This document shows positions 7,780 through 18,508 of a stretch of 64,000 nucleotides of DNA, piece after piece. The notes under the pieces were generated by a model, which saw only the letters and a program-made list of their open reading frames with translations, made no database searches and had not been told where the DNA came from. Position numbers and translations under genes: made by a program. Each line of letters begins with the position of its first letter. Positions within the stretch are counted from its first letter, which is position 1. Source of the stretch: Pseudomonas sp. TH43. GTDB taxonomy: Bacteria > Pseudomonadota > Gammaproteobacteria > Pseudomonadales > Pseudomonadaceae. The DNA is taken from the NCBI RefSeq assembly GCF_016650635.1, contig NZ_JAEKFI010000001.1:682001-746000 (forward strand). Reading direction: 5' to 3'.

Positions 7780-9854
7780 GCGATGCGCAACTGGAAATTC
7801 TGGCCAGCCGAGCCGGCCTCGCCGTCGACTGGATCGACGCCAACGGACGCCCGCAAAAAGTCGCCCCGGCGGTGCTGCGCAATGTCCTCATCGGCCTCGG
7901 CCACCCCGCCAGCACGGCGCAGGAAATCGACGCCAGCCTGCTGCAACTGCAAGAAGTGCAACAAGACCGCCACTTGCCGCCGCTGTTGACCAGCGATGTC
8001 GGCGTCGGCGTCGATCTGGCGCGCTATTTCGAGCCGCACACCCCTTGCGAAATTCACCTTGAAGACGGCTCCCGCCTCAATCTCAAACTCGATGCAGAAG
8101 CCGTCCTGCCGGGCCTGATTCCTGTCGGTTATCAGCAAGTGCACATCGCCGATCAGTACTTCACATTGGCCGTGGCGCCGGAACGCTGCTTCAGTGTTGG
8201 CGATGCTGTCGACAATCCGATCCCGCGCGCCTGGGGCCTGAGCGTGCAGCTGTATTCATTGCGGCGCCCCGGAGATTGCGGTTTTGGTGACACTCAGGCA
8301 TTGGAAGAGCTTGCTCGCGTGGCTGGCGAGCGCGGCGCCGAAGCCCTGGCGATTAGCCCGCTGCACGCGATGTTCAGTGCCGACACTGGCCGCTACAGCC
8401 CTTATTCGCCTTCCAGTCGCTTGTTCCTCAACTCCCTGTACGCCGCACCGGGCGCGATTCTCGGCGAGCGCGCCTTGCGTGATGCCATCGATGCCACTGG
8501 GCTGGCCGAGCACTTTGCGCAGCTCGAAGAGCTCAAACTGATCGACTGGCCGGCCGCCTCCGAAGCCAAACAGAAACTTCTGCACGCGTTGTACGAAGGT
8601 TTCGTGGCCGGCGACCACCCGTTGCATCCCGACTTCGCCAGTTTCCGTCACGCCGGTGGCGAGGCGTTGGAAAACCATTGCCGCTTCGAAGCGATTCAGG
8701 AAATGCGCGCCGCCCGTGGCGAAAACCTCGATTGGCGGCAGTGGCCGGAACATTGGCATGACCCGCGCGGTGCAGCGCTTGAAGCCTTCGCCGAAGAATA
8801 TGCCGAACGCATCGGTTACTTCGCTTTTTGCCAATGGTTGATTCATCGTTGTCTGGAGCGCGCGCAAACGGCCGCTCGCGGTGCCGGCATGGGCATCGGC
8901 CTGATTGCTGACCTCGCCGTCGGTGCCGATGGCGCCGGCAGTCAGGCGTGGAGTTTCCAGGACGAATTGCTCGCCTCGCTGACCGTGGGTGCGCCGCCAG
9001 ACATACTCAACCGCTCCGGTCAGGGCTGGGGGATTTCCGCATTTTCCCCGGAAGGCCTGATCCGCAATGGTTTCCGTGCCTTCATCGACATGCTCCGGGC
9101 CAATTTCGCCCATGCCGGCGGCTTGCGCATCGACCATGTGATGGGCCTGCAACGCCTGTGGGTGATCCCCAACGGTGCAGCCCCTGCCGACGGTGCATAT
9201 CTGTATTACCCGGTCGACGATCTGCTGCGCCTGCTGACGCTTGAATCCCATCGTCACCAGGCCATCGTCCTCGGCGAAGACCTTGGCACTGTGCCGGACG
9301 GCCTGCGCGAAAAACTTATCGCCCGCTCGATCCTTGGCATGCGCGTGCTGCTGTTCGAACAAGACAACAGTCATTTCAGACCGATACTCGACTGGCCGGA
9401 CAATGCGCTGGCGACCACCAGCACCCACGACCTGCCGACGCTCAACGGCTGGTGGCACGGCCGTGACATCGACTGGAATGCGCGGCTGGGGTTTGTCGAC
9501 GCCAATGGCGAAATCGAATGGCGTCACCACCGGCAACGCGAGCGTGAAGGCCTGCGCAGCGCCTTGAGTCAGGATCCGCAGAATTTTCGCGAGGAGTCTC
9601 ACGAAGCCGATCAAGTGGTCGATGCCAGCGTGCGGTTCCTCGGTCATACCCGCGCGCCTCTGGTATTGCTGCCGCTGGAGGATGCGCTGGGCATCAATGA
9701 ACAGGCCAATCTGCCGGGCACCATCGACACCCACCCGAACTGGTCGCGGCGATTGCCCGGCACCAGTGAAGCACTGCTCGACGGCGTCGATGCGGCGCGA
9801 CGCCTAGAGTTGCTGGCCTGCGCACGTCTCCAGGCTGCCGAGCGTGACCAATGA
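7776..9854 (+). CDS. malQ: 4-alpha-glucanotransferase (amylomaltase, GH77)
   Basis: A 692-residue disproportionating enzyme that moves maltooligosyl units between glucans. The barrel carries nucleophile Asp453 in GLRIDHVMGL and acid/base Glu501 in LGEDLGTVP, followed by TSTHDLPTLNGWW. About 150 N-terminal residues precede the barrel, as in the longer gammaproteobacterial MalQ proteins. The ATG at 7776 overlaps the treZ stop (ATGA) and has GGAGAG upstream; the longer open frame from 7656 lies inside treZ. It would supply maltooligosaccharides of suitable length to TreY. Confidence 0.95.
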   Translation: MSDAQLEILASRAGLAVDWIDANGRPQKVAPAVLRNVLIGLGHPASTAQEIDASLLQLQEVQQDRHLPPLLTSDVGVGVDLARYFEPHTPCEIHLEDGSRLNLKLDAEAVLPGLIPVGYQQVHIADQYFTLAVAPERCFSVGDAVDNPIPRAWGLSVQLYSLRRPGDCGFGDTQALEELARVAGERGAEALAISPLHAMFSADTGRYSPYSPSSRLFLNSLYAAPGAILGERALRDAIDATGLAEHFAQLEELKLIDWPAASEAKQKLLHALYEGFVAGDHPLHPDFASFRHAGGEALENHCRFEAIQEMRAARGENLDWRQWPEHWHDPRGAALEAFAEEYAERIGYFAFCQWLIHRCLERAQTAARGAGMGIGLIADLAVGADGAGSQAWSFQDELLASLTVGAPPDILNRSGQGWGISAFSPEGLIRNGFRAFIDMLRANFAHAGGLRIDHVMGLQRLWVIPNGAAPADGAYLYYPVDDLLRLLTLESHRHQAIVLGEDLGTVPDGLREKLIARSILGMRVLLFEQDNSHFRPILDWPDNALATTSTHDLPTLNGWWHGRDIDWNARLGFVDANGEIEWRHHRQREREGLRSALSQDPQNFREESHEADQVVDASVRFLGHTRAPLVLLPLEDALGINEQANLPGTIDTHPNWSRRLPGTSEALLDGVDAARRLELLACARLQAAERDQ

Positions 9855-12619
9855 ATCAAACGCTTATTCAGCCCCTGCGCGCGACTTTGCGCCTGCAATT
9901 TCATAAAGACTTTACCCTCGAAGACGCGGTGCCGCTGGTGCCGTACTTCGCCAGTCTCGGCATCAGCCACATATATGCCTCGCCGCTGCTGGCAGCGCGA
10001 GCCGGCTCAATGCACGGTTATGACGTGGTCGACCCGACACAAGTGAACCCGGAACTTGGCGGCGAAGCGGCGCTACGGCACTTGGTCAGCACCCTGCGCG
10101 AACACAACATGGGGCTGATCCTCGACATCGTTTCCAACCACATGGCTGTTGGTGGCAGTGACAATCCATGGTGGCTGGACCTGCTGGAATGGGGACGGTT
10201 GAGTCCCTACGGTGAGTTCTTCGACATTCAGTGGCACTCGCCGGACCCGTTGATGGAGGGCCAATTGCTGCTGCCGTTTCTGGGCAGCGATTACGGCGTG
10301 GCGTTACAGGAAGGCACGCTGAAGCTGCATTTCGATGCGCAAAAAGGCAGCTTCCACGTCGAGCATTACGACCACCACTTCCCGATCTGCCCGAGCGATT
10401 ACGCTGAGCTGCTCACGTCCGACCAAGCGCTGAAACCCTTGGCCGATCGCTTCGGCGCACTCAGCTACCAGACCGATGCCCATTCGCTGGCGATTCCCCT
10501 GAAGGAAGAGCTGCGGCAACTGGCGAGTGATCCGCACATCCTCGAAGCGATTCAAACCAACCTCACTCACTACGACTCCACAACCGAAGAAGGCTTCGAC
10601 AAGCTGCACCAATTGCTCGAACGGCAAAGCTATCGTCTCGCCAGTTGGCGCACGGCAGCGGACGACATCAACTGGCGGCGTTTTTTCGATATCAACGAGC
10701 TTGGCGGTTTGCGCGTCGAACGCCCGGCCGTGTTCGAAGCGACCCACGGTAAAATCTTCCAGTTGATCTCTGAAGGGCTGGTCGACGGTTTGCGCATCGA
10801 CCATATCGACGGCCTCGCCGATCCGCGCGGGTACTGCCGCAAACTGCGTCGGCGAGTCGATCTGCTCGCGCCGGGACGCCACTTGCCGATCTACATCGAA
10901 AAGATCCTCGGCGCTGGTGAAACCCCACGTCGCGACTGGTCGGTGGATGGCACCACCGGCTACGAGTTCATGAACCAACTGTCGCTGCTGCAACATGATC
11001 CGGACGGTGAGTACGTGCTCGGTGAGCTGTGGCAACGCCGCACCGAACGCCCCGCCGCATTCATCGAAGAAGCACAACTGGCGCGCCAGCAGATACTCAA
11101 CGGTTCGCTGGCCAGCGATTGCGAAAGCGTCGCTCAGGCGCTGCTGCAAGTCGCCCGCGATGACTTGATGACCCGCGACCTGACCCTCGGCGCGATTCGT
11201 CGCGCGTTGCAGGCGTTGATCGTGCATTTCCCGGTGTATCGCACCTACATCAGCGCAATGGGCCGCTCAGCGCAGGATGAAGTATTTTTCCAGCAGGCCA
11301 TGGACGGTGCACGACAGACACTCGGCGAAGGCGACTGGCCAGTGCTCGACTGCCTGGCGGCCTGGCTCGGTGGTACACCGTGGCGGCGCAAACCGCGCGG
11401 GCGCTCGCGCAAAATCCTCAAGCACGCCTGCGTACGCTTTCAGCAATTGACCTCCCCGGCTGCGGCGAAAGCTGTGGAAGACACCGCGCTGTATCGTTCG
11501 GCGGTGCTGCTGTCGCGCAATGACGTCGGCTACAACACTGAACAATTCAGTGCGCCGGTCAGCGACTTCCATGCCGTCAATCAGCAGCGTCTGGCCGAGT
11601 TCCCCGACAACCTGCTGGCCACCGCTACCCACGATCACAAACGCGGCGAAGACACCCGCGCACGCCTCGCCATACTCAGCGAGCGCAGTCACTGGTACGC
11701 CGAGCAGATCGAATTGTGGCGTGCCCTCGCCCGCCCGGTGCGCAGTGACGATCAAGTGCCGTCGTCGGGTGACGAATTGATTTTGTATCAGGCATTGCTT
11801 GGCAGCTGGCCGCTGGAGTTACACGAAGGCGATCAGGCCGGGTTTGCCGACTACGCCAAACGCATCTGGCAATGGCAACAGAAAGCGCTGCGCGAAGCCA
11901 AGCTGCAAAGCAGCTGGAGCGCGCCGAACGATGCCTACGAAGACGCCGCCAAAGCTTTCACCGAAAGACTGCTCACCGGTGATGAAGGCGAACTGCTGCG
12001 CGCGGCGCTGGGCAAGACGGTCAACAGCATCGCCGCTGCCGGCGCGCTCAACGGTTTGGCGCAAACCTTGCTGCGCATGACCGTGCCGGGGGTGCCGGAT
12101 CTGTATCAGGGCAATGAGTTCTGGGATTTCAGCCTGGTTGATCCGGACAACCGCCGGCCGGTGGATTACGCCGCTCGCAAGCAGGCCCTGACGGCGCAAT
12201 TGCCGATCACGGAGCTGCTGGCGAACTGGCGTGACGGGCGCATCAAGCAAGCCTTGATCGCCGAGGTGCTGAACCTGCGCGTTGAACATGCCGAGCTGTT
12301 TCGGCGTGGCTCGTACCAGGCCCTGGAGGTGCTGGGCAGTCAAGCGCACAACGTGCTCGCGTTTGCCCGCGAGTACGAGGGGAAACAGGCCATCGTGATC
12401 GTGCCGATCCGTTGCGCGACGTTGCTGGAAAATAGTGCTGTACCTCAGGTGGATGCGCTGCGCTGGGGCGATACGCGGGTGGTTTTACCGTTCGCCGCCT
12501 CTGATACAAACCTGAAGGGACTTTTTTCGAGCGGCGCAGTCACAAAAAACAGGGAGCTGAATATCAGCGACGCGCTGGGGGATGTCCCGGTCAATCTCTT
12601 TATCCAACACTTAACGTAA
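9851..12619 (+). CDS. treY: Maltooligosyltrehalose synthase (GH13)
   Basis: A 922-residue intramolecular transglucosylase that turns the reducing-end alpha-1,4 bond of maltodextrin into the alpha,alpha-1,1 bond of trehalose. Conserved points include DIVSNHMAVGG, nucleophile Asp317 in GLRIDHIDGLADP, Glu350 in PIYIEKILGAGE, DGTTGYEF and ATHDHKRGED, all typical of TreY. The start overlaps the malQ stop (ATGA), so glgA-treZ-malQ-treY form one translationally coupled run. The length is normal for the family. Confidence 0.95.
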   Translation: MNQTLIQPLRATLRLQFHKDFTLEDAVPLVPYFASLGISHIYASPLLAARAGSMHGYDVVDPTQVNPELGGEAALRHLVSTLREHNMGLILDIVSNHMAVGGSDNPWWLDLLEWGRLSPYGEFFDIQWHSPDPLMEGQLLLPFLGSDYGVALQEGTLKLHFDAQKGSFHVEHYDHHFPICPSDYAELLTSDQALKPLADRFGALSYQTDAHSLAIPLKEELRQLASDPHILEAIQTNLTHYDSTTEEGFDKLHQLLERQSYRLASWRTAADDINWRRFFDINELGGLRVERPAVFEATHGKIFQLISEGLVDGLRIDHIDGLADPRGYCRKLRRRVDLLAPGRHLPIYIEKILGAGETPRRDWSVDGTTGYEFMNQLSLLQHDPDGEYVLGELWQRRTERPAAFIEEAQLARQQILNGSLASDCESVAQALLQVARDDLMTRDLTLGAIRRALQALIVHFPVYRTYISAMGRSAQDEVFFQQAMDGARQTLGEGDWPVLDCLAAWLGGTPWRRKPRGRSRKILKHACVRFQQLTSPAAAKAVEDTALYRSAVLLSRNDVGYNTEQFSAPVSDFHAVNQQRLAEFPDNLLATATHDHKRGEDTRARLAILSERSHWYAEQIELWRALARPVRSDDQVPSSGDELILYQALLGSWPLELHEGDQAGFADYAKRIWQWQQKALREAKLQSSWSAPNDAYEDAAKAFTERLLTGDEGELLRAALGKTVNSIAAAGALNGLAQTLLRMTVPGVPDLYQGNEFWDFSLVDPDNRRPVDYAARKQALTAQLPITELLANWRDGRIKQALIAEVLNLRVEHAELFRRGSYQALEVLGSQAHNVLAFAREYEGKQAIVIVPIRCATLLENSAVPQVDALRWGDTRVVLPFAASDTNLKGLFSSGAVTKNRELNISDALGDVPVNLFIQHLT

Positions 12620-12646
12620 GCACGAGTTCAGTTCAGGAGCATTGCG

Positions 12647-12961
12647 ATGAGCACCGACGATAAACGCATCCGCGAATTCGCCTATCAGATCTGGGAATCC
12701 GAAGGGAAACCCGAAGGCCACGAGGATCGCCACTGGGAGATGGCGCGCAAATTGGCTGAAGCCGAAGCGTTGGCCCCGAAGAAAGCCCCGAAAGCGGCGG
12801 GCAGCAAAACCGCTGGCAAGACTGCTGAGGTCAAGGCACCTGCTGCCAAACCGAAAGCGCCGGCCAAGGCCAAGCCTTCCAGCGCCGCCAAGGTGATTCC
12901 ACCCGGCGAAAAACCCGCCGAGAAAAAGCCACGAGCGCCGCGCAAGCCTTCGGCGATCTGA
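12647..12961 (+). CDS. DUF2934 protein with Lys/Ala/Pro-rich tail
   Basis: A 104-residue protein. Residues 5-37 (RIREFAYQIWESEGKPEGHEDRHW and onward) match the short DUF2934 helical motif, with the typical WE.EG.P.G...HW pattern. The remaining about 60 residues are almost only Lys, Ala and Pro, resembling histone H1-like or linker tails and likely unstructured and basic. It follows treY by 27 bases, with CAGGAG before the ATG, so it is probably cotranscribed with the trehalose genes. Function unknown. A nucleic acid or polyanion contact is possible from the tail alone. Confidence 0.75.
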   Translation: MSTDDKRIREFAYQIWESEGKPEGHEDRHWEMARKLAEAEALAPKKAPKAAGSKTAGKTAEVKAPAAKPKAPAKAKPSSAAKVIPPGEKPAEKKPRAPRKPSAI

Positions 12962-13052
12962 CGCTTAACCCGACGATTGAATTGAACTGAATGACCGTGT
13001 GGCGGGCTTGCTCGCCACCGAGGGCCAACTCGCCCTCAAGAAACACACAAAT

Positions 13053-13122
13053 CCCTTGTGGGAGCGGGCTTTTGTGGTGAGAGGATTTATCCAGTCACCA
13101 CAAAAGCCCGCTCCCACAGGGG
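13053..13122. repeat. Inverted repeat (TGTGGGAGCGGGC type)
   Basis: Arms CCTTGTGGGAGCGGGCTTTT (with GTGGTGA) and its complement enclose a 15-base centre. It lies between the DUF2934 gene and glgX and probably folds as a hairpin, possibly ending the treY transcript. A smaller stem, TGGCGGGCTTGCTCGCCA, lies just before it near 13000. Confidence 0.75.
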
Positions 13123-13164
13123 ATCAGTGTCAACGAACTATCCCCGTTTTTTGCAGGAGCAATT

Positions 13165-15324
<2,160 letters not shown>

Positions 15325-15325
15325 A

Positions 15326-16324
15326 ATGGACTTGGTACATTATCTCGCCCGTCGGCCGCCGGATTATCCCGACGCCGCGGCCCTCGGCCATTGCCTGCGG
15401 GCGCTGGTCGAGGCCGGGCTGGATCGCTTGCCATTACCCGGCAGCGGTCTGACGCTCGCGCGGTTGCAACGGCTGGCCGAGGTCGGCGGGCATGATCTGG
15501 GGTTGTGCAAACTCTACGAGGGGCATACCGACGCACTGGCGATCATCGAGCAACTCGGCGGTACGCCGACGCCCGGCAGCACTTGGGGCATGTGGGCAGC
15601 AGAACCGCCGCAAGCGCGGGTCAAGGTCAGCTCCAACGGGCACATGGTCGAACTCAACGGGCGCAAGGCGTGGTGTTCGGGCGCTGCCGTCCTCAGCCAT
15701 GCGCTACTCACCGCATGGGACGCCGATGGCCAACAGCAACTGGTCGCCGTCGCGCTTGACCAGCCCGGCGTGACCGTCACCGAGCAAGGCTGGGCGGCGG
15801 TCGGTATGGCGGCCACCGGCAGCGTTGAAGTGCTCTTCGACGGCGCCGAAGGTCAGGCCATCGGCAGCCCAGGCGACTATCTGCAACGGCCGGGCTTCTG
15901 GCAGGGTGGCGTTGGCATTGCGGCATGCTGGTATGGCGCCACGCGGCAAATTGCCGAATCCTTGCGCCAGCACTGCGCGCAACGTGAAGAACCGCATGCC
16001 CTCGCTCACCTCGGTGCGGTCGACAGTGCCTTGCAGGCCGCCGCCGACGTGCTGCGCTTCAGCGCCTTGCACATCGATGCCCACCCCGAAGACAACGCGC
16101 AACTGCTGGCCCGTCGCGCCCGCGCTGTGGTCGAACAGACTGCCGAACAGGTGATTCGCGAAGTCGGCCGTGCGCTGGGCGCCGGGCCTTATTGCAAGGA
16201 TCGGCACTTCGCGCGACTGATCGCCGACCTGCCGGTGTTCCTGCGCCAAAGCCACGCCGAACGCGACCTCGCTGCCCTTGGCAGCCTGATTGCCGGCCAA
16301 TCCAGCGAGGTCTGGTCACTATGA
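15326..16324 (+). CDS. Acyl-CoA dehydrogenase-like protein
   Basis: A 332-residue protein with the three-part layout of acyl-CoA dehydrogenases: an N-terminal helical part (1-90), a beta-domain (about 100-180, GRKAWCSGAAVLSHALL and EVLFDGAE) and a C-terminal helical part. It is shorter than typical family members (about 380), and no clear catalytic Glu could be placed, so the reaction is uncertain. The ATG at 15326 comes one base after the glgX stop, so it is very likely on the glgX transcript. It leads a chain of four genes with ATGA overlaps (PIG-L, methyltransferase, glycosyltransferase), pointing to modification of an acyl or sugar compound. Confidence 0.75.
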   Translation: MDLVHYLARRPPDYPDAAALGHCLRALVEAGLDRLPLPGSGLTLARLQRLAEVGGHDLGLCKLYEGHTDALAIIEQLGGTPTPGSTWGMWAAEPPQARVKVSSNGHMVELNGRKAWCSGAAVLSHALLTAWDADGQQQLVAVALDQPGVTVTEQGWAAVGMAATGSVEVLFDGAEGQAIGSPGDYLQRPGFWQGGVGIAACWYGATRQIAESLRQHCAQREEPHALAHLGAVDSALQAAADVLRFSALHIDAHPEDNAQLLARRARAVVEQTAEQVIREVGRALGAGPYCKDRHFARLIADLPVFLRQSHAERDLAALGSLIAGQSSEVWSL

Positions 16325-17079
16325 GAGCCAATCCAATCGTCGGCCAGGGCACCTCGCTGCAACAGTGGCAAGCCTCGCGGCATCTGGCAGAACTGCCCAG
16401 CATCGACATCCTCAGTCTGGTGCCACCGGGCGCGCGGGCGGTGATTGTCGCCCCGCACCCGGACGATGAAGTGCTCGGCTGCGGCGGCCTGTTGCAAGTG
16501 CTCGCGGCCGCTGGCCGGCCCCTGCAATTGATTTCGGTCACCGACGGCAGCGCCAGTCATCCAGGCTCGGCACGCTGGCCGGTACAGCGCCTGAGCGTGG
16601 TGCGCCCGCAGGAATCTGCCGAAGCCCTGCGTCGTCTAGGCCTGCCAATGCATCGTTTGAAGTGGCTGCGCGGTGGTTTCACCGACAGTCAGGTGGCGGC
16701 GCAAGAGGCGCAATTGTGCGAGTTCATCGAACGCCATCTGCGTCCCCAAGATGTGCTTTTTGCCACTTGGAGTGAGGACGGCCATTGCGACCACGAGGCC
16801 GTCGGCCGCGCCAGTGCTGAAGCTGCGCGGCGCGTGGGCGCGAGCTTCCATGAGTTGCCGGTGTGGACGTGGCACTGGGCAACGCCCGAAGACGCGCTGG
16901 TGCCTTGGCAACGGGCGCGCAAGATTCTCCTGTCACTCGAGCAAATCGCGCGCAAACGCCATGCCGTGCATGCCTTCGCCAGCCAATTGGAAGGTGATCC
17001 CGACGCCGGTCTGACGCCAGTGCTGGCGCCCTATGTGCTGGATCGCCTGCTGCAGCCCTTCGAGGTGGTGTTTCTATGA
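16321..17079 (+). CDS. PIG-L family deacetylase (copy 1, motif intact)
   Basis: A 252-residue zinc-dependent N-deacetylase of the LmbE/PIG-L family, which removes acetyl from N-acetylated sugars or related amines. The motif PHPDDE (His46, Asp48, Asp49) supplies two zinc ligands and the general base, and DHEAVGRAS (His158) the third ligand. The ATG at 16321 overlaps the upstream stop as ATGA, and the stop overlaps the next start in the same way. It aligns along its full length, without gaps, with the second copy at 18509-19267. Substrate unknown. Confidence 0.85.
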   Translation: MRANPIVGQGTSLQQWQASRHLAELPSIDILSLVPPGARAVIVAPHPDDEVLGCGGLLQVLAAAGRPLQLISVTDGSASHPGSARWPVQRLSVVRPQESAEALRRLGLPMHRLKWLRGGFTDSQVAAQEAQLCEFIERHLRPQDVLFATWSEDGHCDHEAVGRASAEAARRVGASFHELPVWTWHWATPEDALVPWQRARKILLSLEQIARKRHAVHAFASQLEGDPDAGLTPVLAPYVLDRLLQPFEVVFL

Positions 17080-17675
17080 GTGTCGAAGATCGCTATTTCG
17101 AAGGCCTGTTCGCCGGCAACGACGACCCTTGGGCCTTCCGCGAGCGCTGGTACGAGCAACGCAAACGCGCGATCACCCTCGCCGCCCTGCCCCGACCGCG
17201 GTATCGCGCAATTTTTGAACCGGGCTGCGCCAATGGCGAACTGAGCGCTGAACTGGCGAGCCGTTGCGACCGTTTGCTGTGTTGCGATACGGCCGCTGCC
17301 GCCGTGCGGCTGGCGAAAACCCGTTTGAGCCATTTTGACCACGCCGAAGTGCGGCAAAATCGCTTGCCGAGCGACTGGCCGGAGGAAAAATTCGACCTGA
17401 TTGTATTTAGCGAAATCGGCTACTACCTGGATAGCAAAGATCTGACAGCCGTTATCCGTCACATCAGCAATTCCCTGACTGCGGACGGCCAATTGCTCGC
17501 CTGTCACTGGCGTCCACCGATTGAGGGTTGCCCGCTGAATGCGCGCCAGGTTCACGACTTGATTCATGAGCAATTGCAATTGCCACGCCTGGTGCTGCAT
17601 CAGGAAGCGGATTTCATCCTTGAAGTGTGGAGCCGAGAGCCACGTTCCGTGGCGGCGCTGGAGGGCTTGAGATGA
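17076..17675 (+). CDS. SAM-dependent methyltransferase, NodS-like
   Basis: A 199-residue class I methyltransferase. The SAM-binding motif I is IFEPGCANGELSAELA (about 46-62), motif II acidic CCDTAAAA, and post-motif region FDLIVFSEIGYYLD. Residues 1-30 (YFEGLFAGNDDPWAFRERW) match the start typical of NodS-like and related small-molecule methyltransferases. It sits between deacetylase and glycosyltransferase genes with ATGA overlaps on both sides. N-methylation of a freed amino sugar is one plausible role by analogy to Nod factor synthesis, but this is inference. Confidence 0.8.
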   Translation: MSVEDRYFEGLFAGNDDPWAFRERWYEQRKRAITLAALPRPRYRAIFEPGCANGELSAELASRCDRLLCCDTAAAAVRLAKTRLSHFDHAEVRQNRLPSDWPEEKFDLIVFSEIGYYLDSKDLTAVIRHISNSLTADGQLLACHWRPPIEGCPLNARQVHDLIHEQLQLPRLVLHQEADFILEVWSREPRSVAALEGLR

Positions 17676-18358
17676 TCGGCATCCTGATTCCGGCACACAA
17701 CGAAGAGGACTTGCTCGACGCCTGCCTGAACGCGGCGTTGCGTGCCAGCAAGCATGGTTTGCTGGCTGGGGAACGCGTGGAAGTGCTGGTGGTGCTCGAC
17801 AGTTGCACCGATCGTTCGGCGCAAATCGTCGCGCGTTACCCGGTCATGAGCCTGCCAATCGAGGCGCGCAATGTCGGCCAGGCCCGCGCTTGCGGTGCGC
17901 GAGTGCTGCTTGAGCGCGGTGCGCGCTGGATCTCCTGCTCGGACGCCGACAGCCGCGTGGCCGACGACTGGCTGGTAGCCCAACTGGGGCTTGGCGCCGA
18001 CGCCGTGTGCGGCACCGTGACGGTCGAGCACTGGCATGACTCGTTCGATGAGGCTGCGCAGATCCGCTATCACAGCCACTATCAGGCCAGTGACGGTCAT
18101 CGCCACATCCACGGCGCCAATCTGGGCATCAGCGCCGATGCCTATCGCTGGGCCGGAGGCTTTAAACCGCTGGCTTGCGACGAGGATGTGCAATTGGTGC
18201 GGGAGCTGGAACTGTGCGGCGCCAACATTGCCTGGAGCCATCGTCCGCAAGTCCACACCAGCGCCCGACTGGACAGCCGTGCACGGGGCGGATTTGGCGA
18301 TTATCTGCGACAACTGACACAGCTTTGCGAAAAAAAACCGGATCAGCTGAATCTGTAA
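17672..18358 (+). CDS. Glycosyltransferase family 2
   Basis: A 228-residue GT-A fold glycosyltransferase. The N-terminal MIGILIPAHNEEDLL is the classical nucleotide-sugar strand, CSDADSRV (about 104) contains the DxD-type metal motif, and GANLGISADAYRWAGGF with CDEDVQL supplies the acceptor region and catalytic Asp. No membrane helix, so it is probably cytosolic or peripheral. The ATG at 17672 overlaps the upstream stop. It is the last gene of the four-gene cassette. Donor and acceptor unknown. Confidence 0.85.
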   Translation: MIGILIPAHNEEDLLDACLNAALRASKHGLLAGERVEVLVVLDSCTDRSAQIVARYPVMSLPIEARNVGQARACGARVLLERGARWISCSDADSRVADDWLVAQLGLGADAVCGTVTVEHWHDSFDEAAQIRYHSHYQASDGHRHIHGANLGISADAYRWAGGFKPLACDEDVQLVRELELCGANIAWSHRPQVHTSARLDSRARGGFGDYLRQLTQLCEKKPDQLNL

Positions 18359-18508
18359 CGCGACGAATGACAGTTCATGAGCAATACTCTGCTGCGCGGC
18401 AATCCAGGGTTCGGAGCGTCGCACGGCAATTCACCAGCCTTCACGGGTCGGCCACGGGCGTCATGTCTGTGCGCGACAGAGGGCCAGACACACAAGGACG
18501 TCGCTCAC

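Noticed and set aside
16321..18358. Nod factor biosynthesis genes
   Set aside because: Only the functional classes resemble nodB, nodS and nodC. The GT2 is small and without the membrane helices of NodC, and no acyltransferase nodA is present, so the likeness is by analogy only.
18377..18508. N-terminal extension of the second PIG-L gene
   Set aside because: The paralogue begins at the position matching 18509; the extra 44 codons show no homology.
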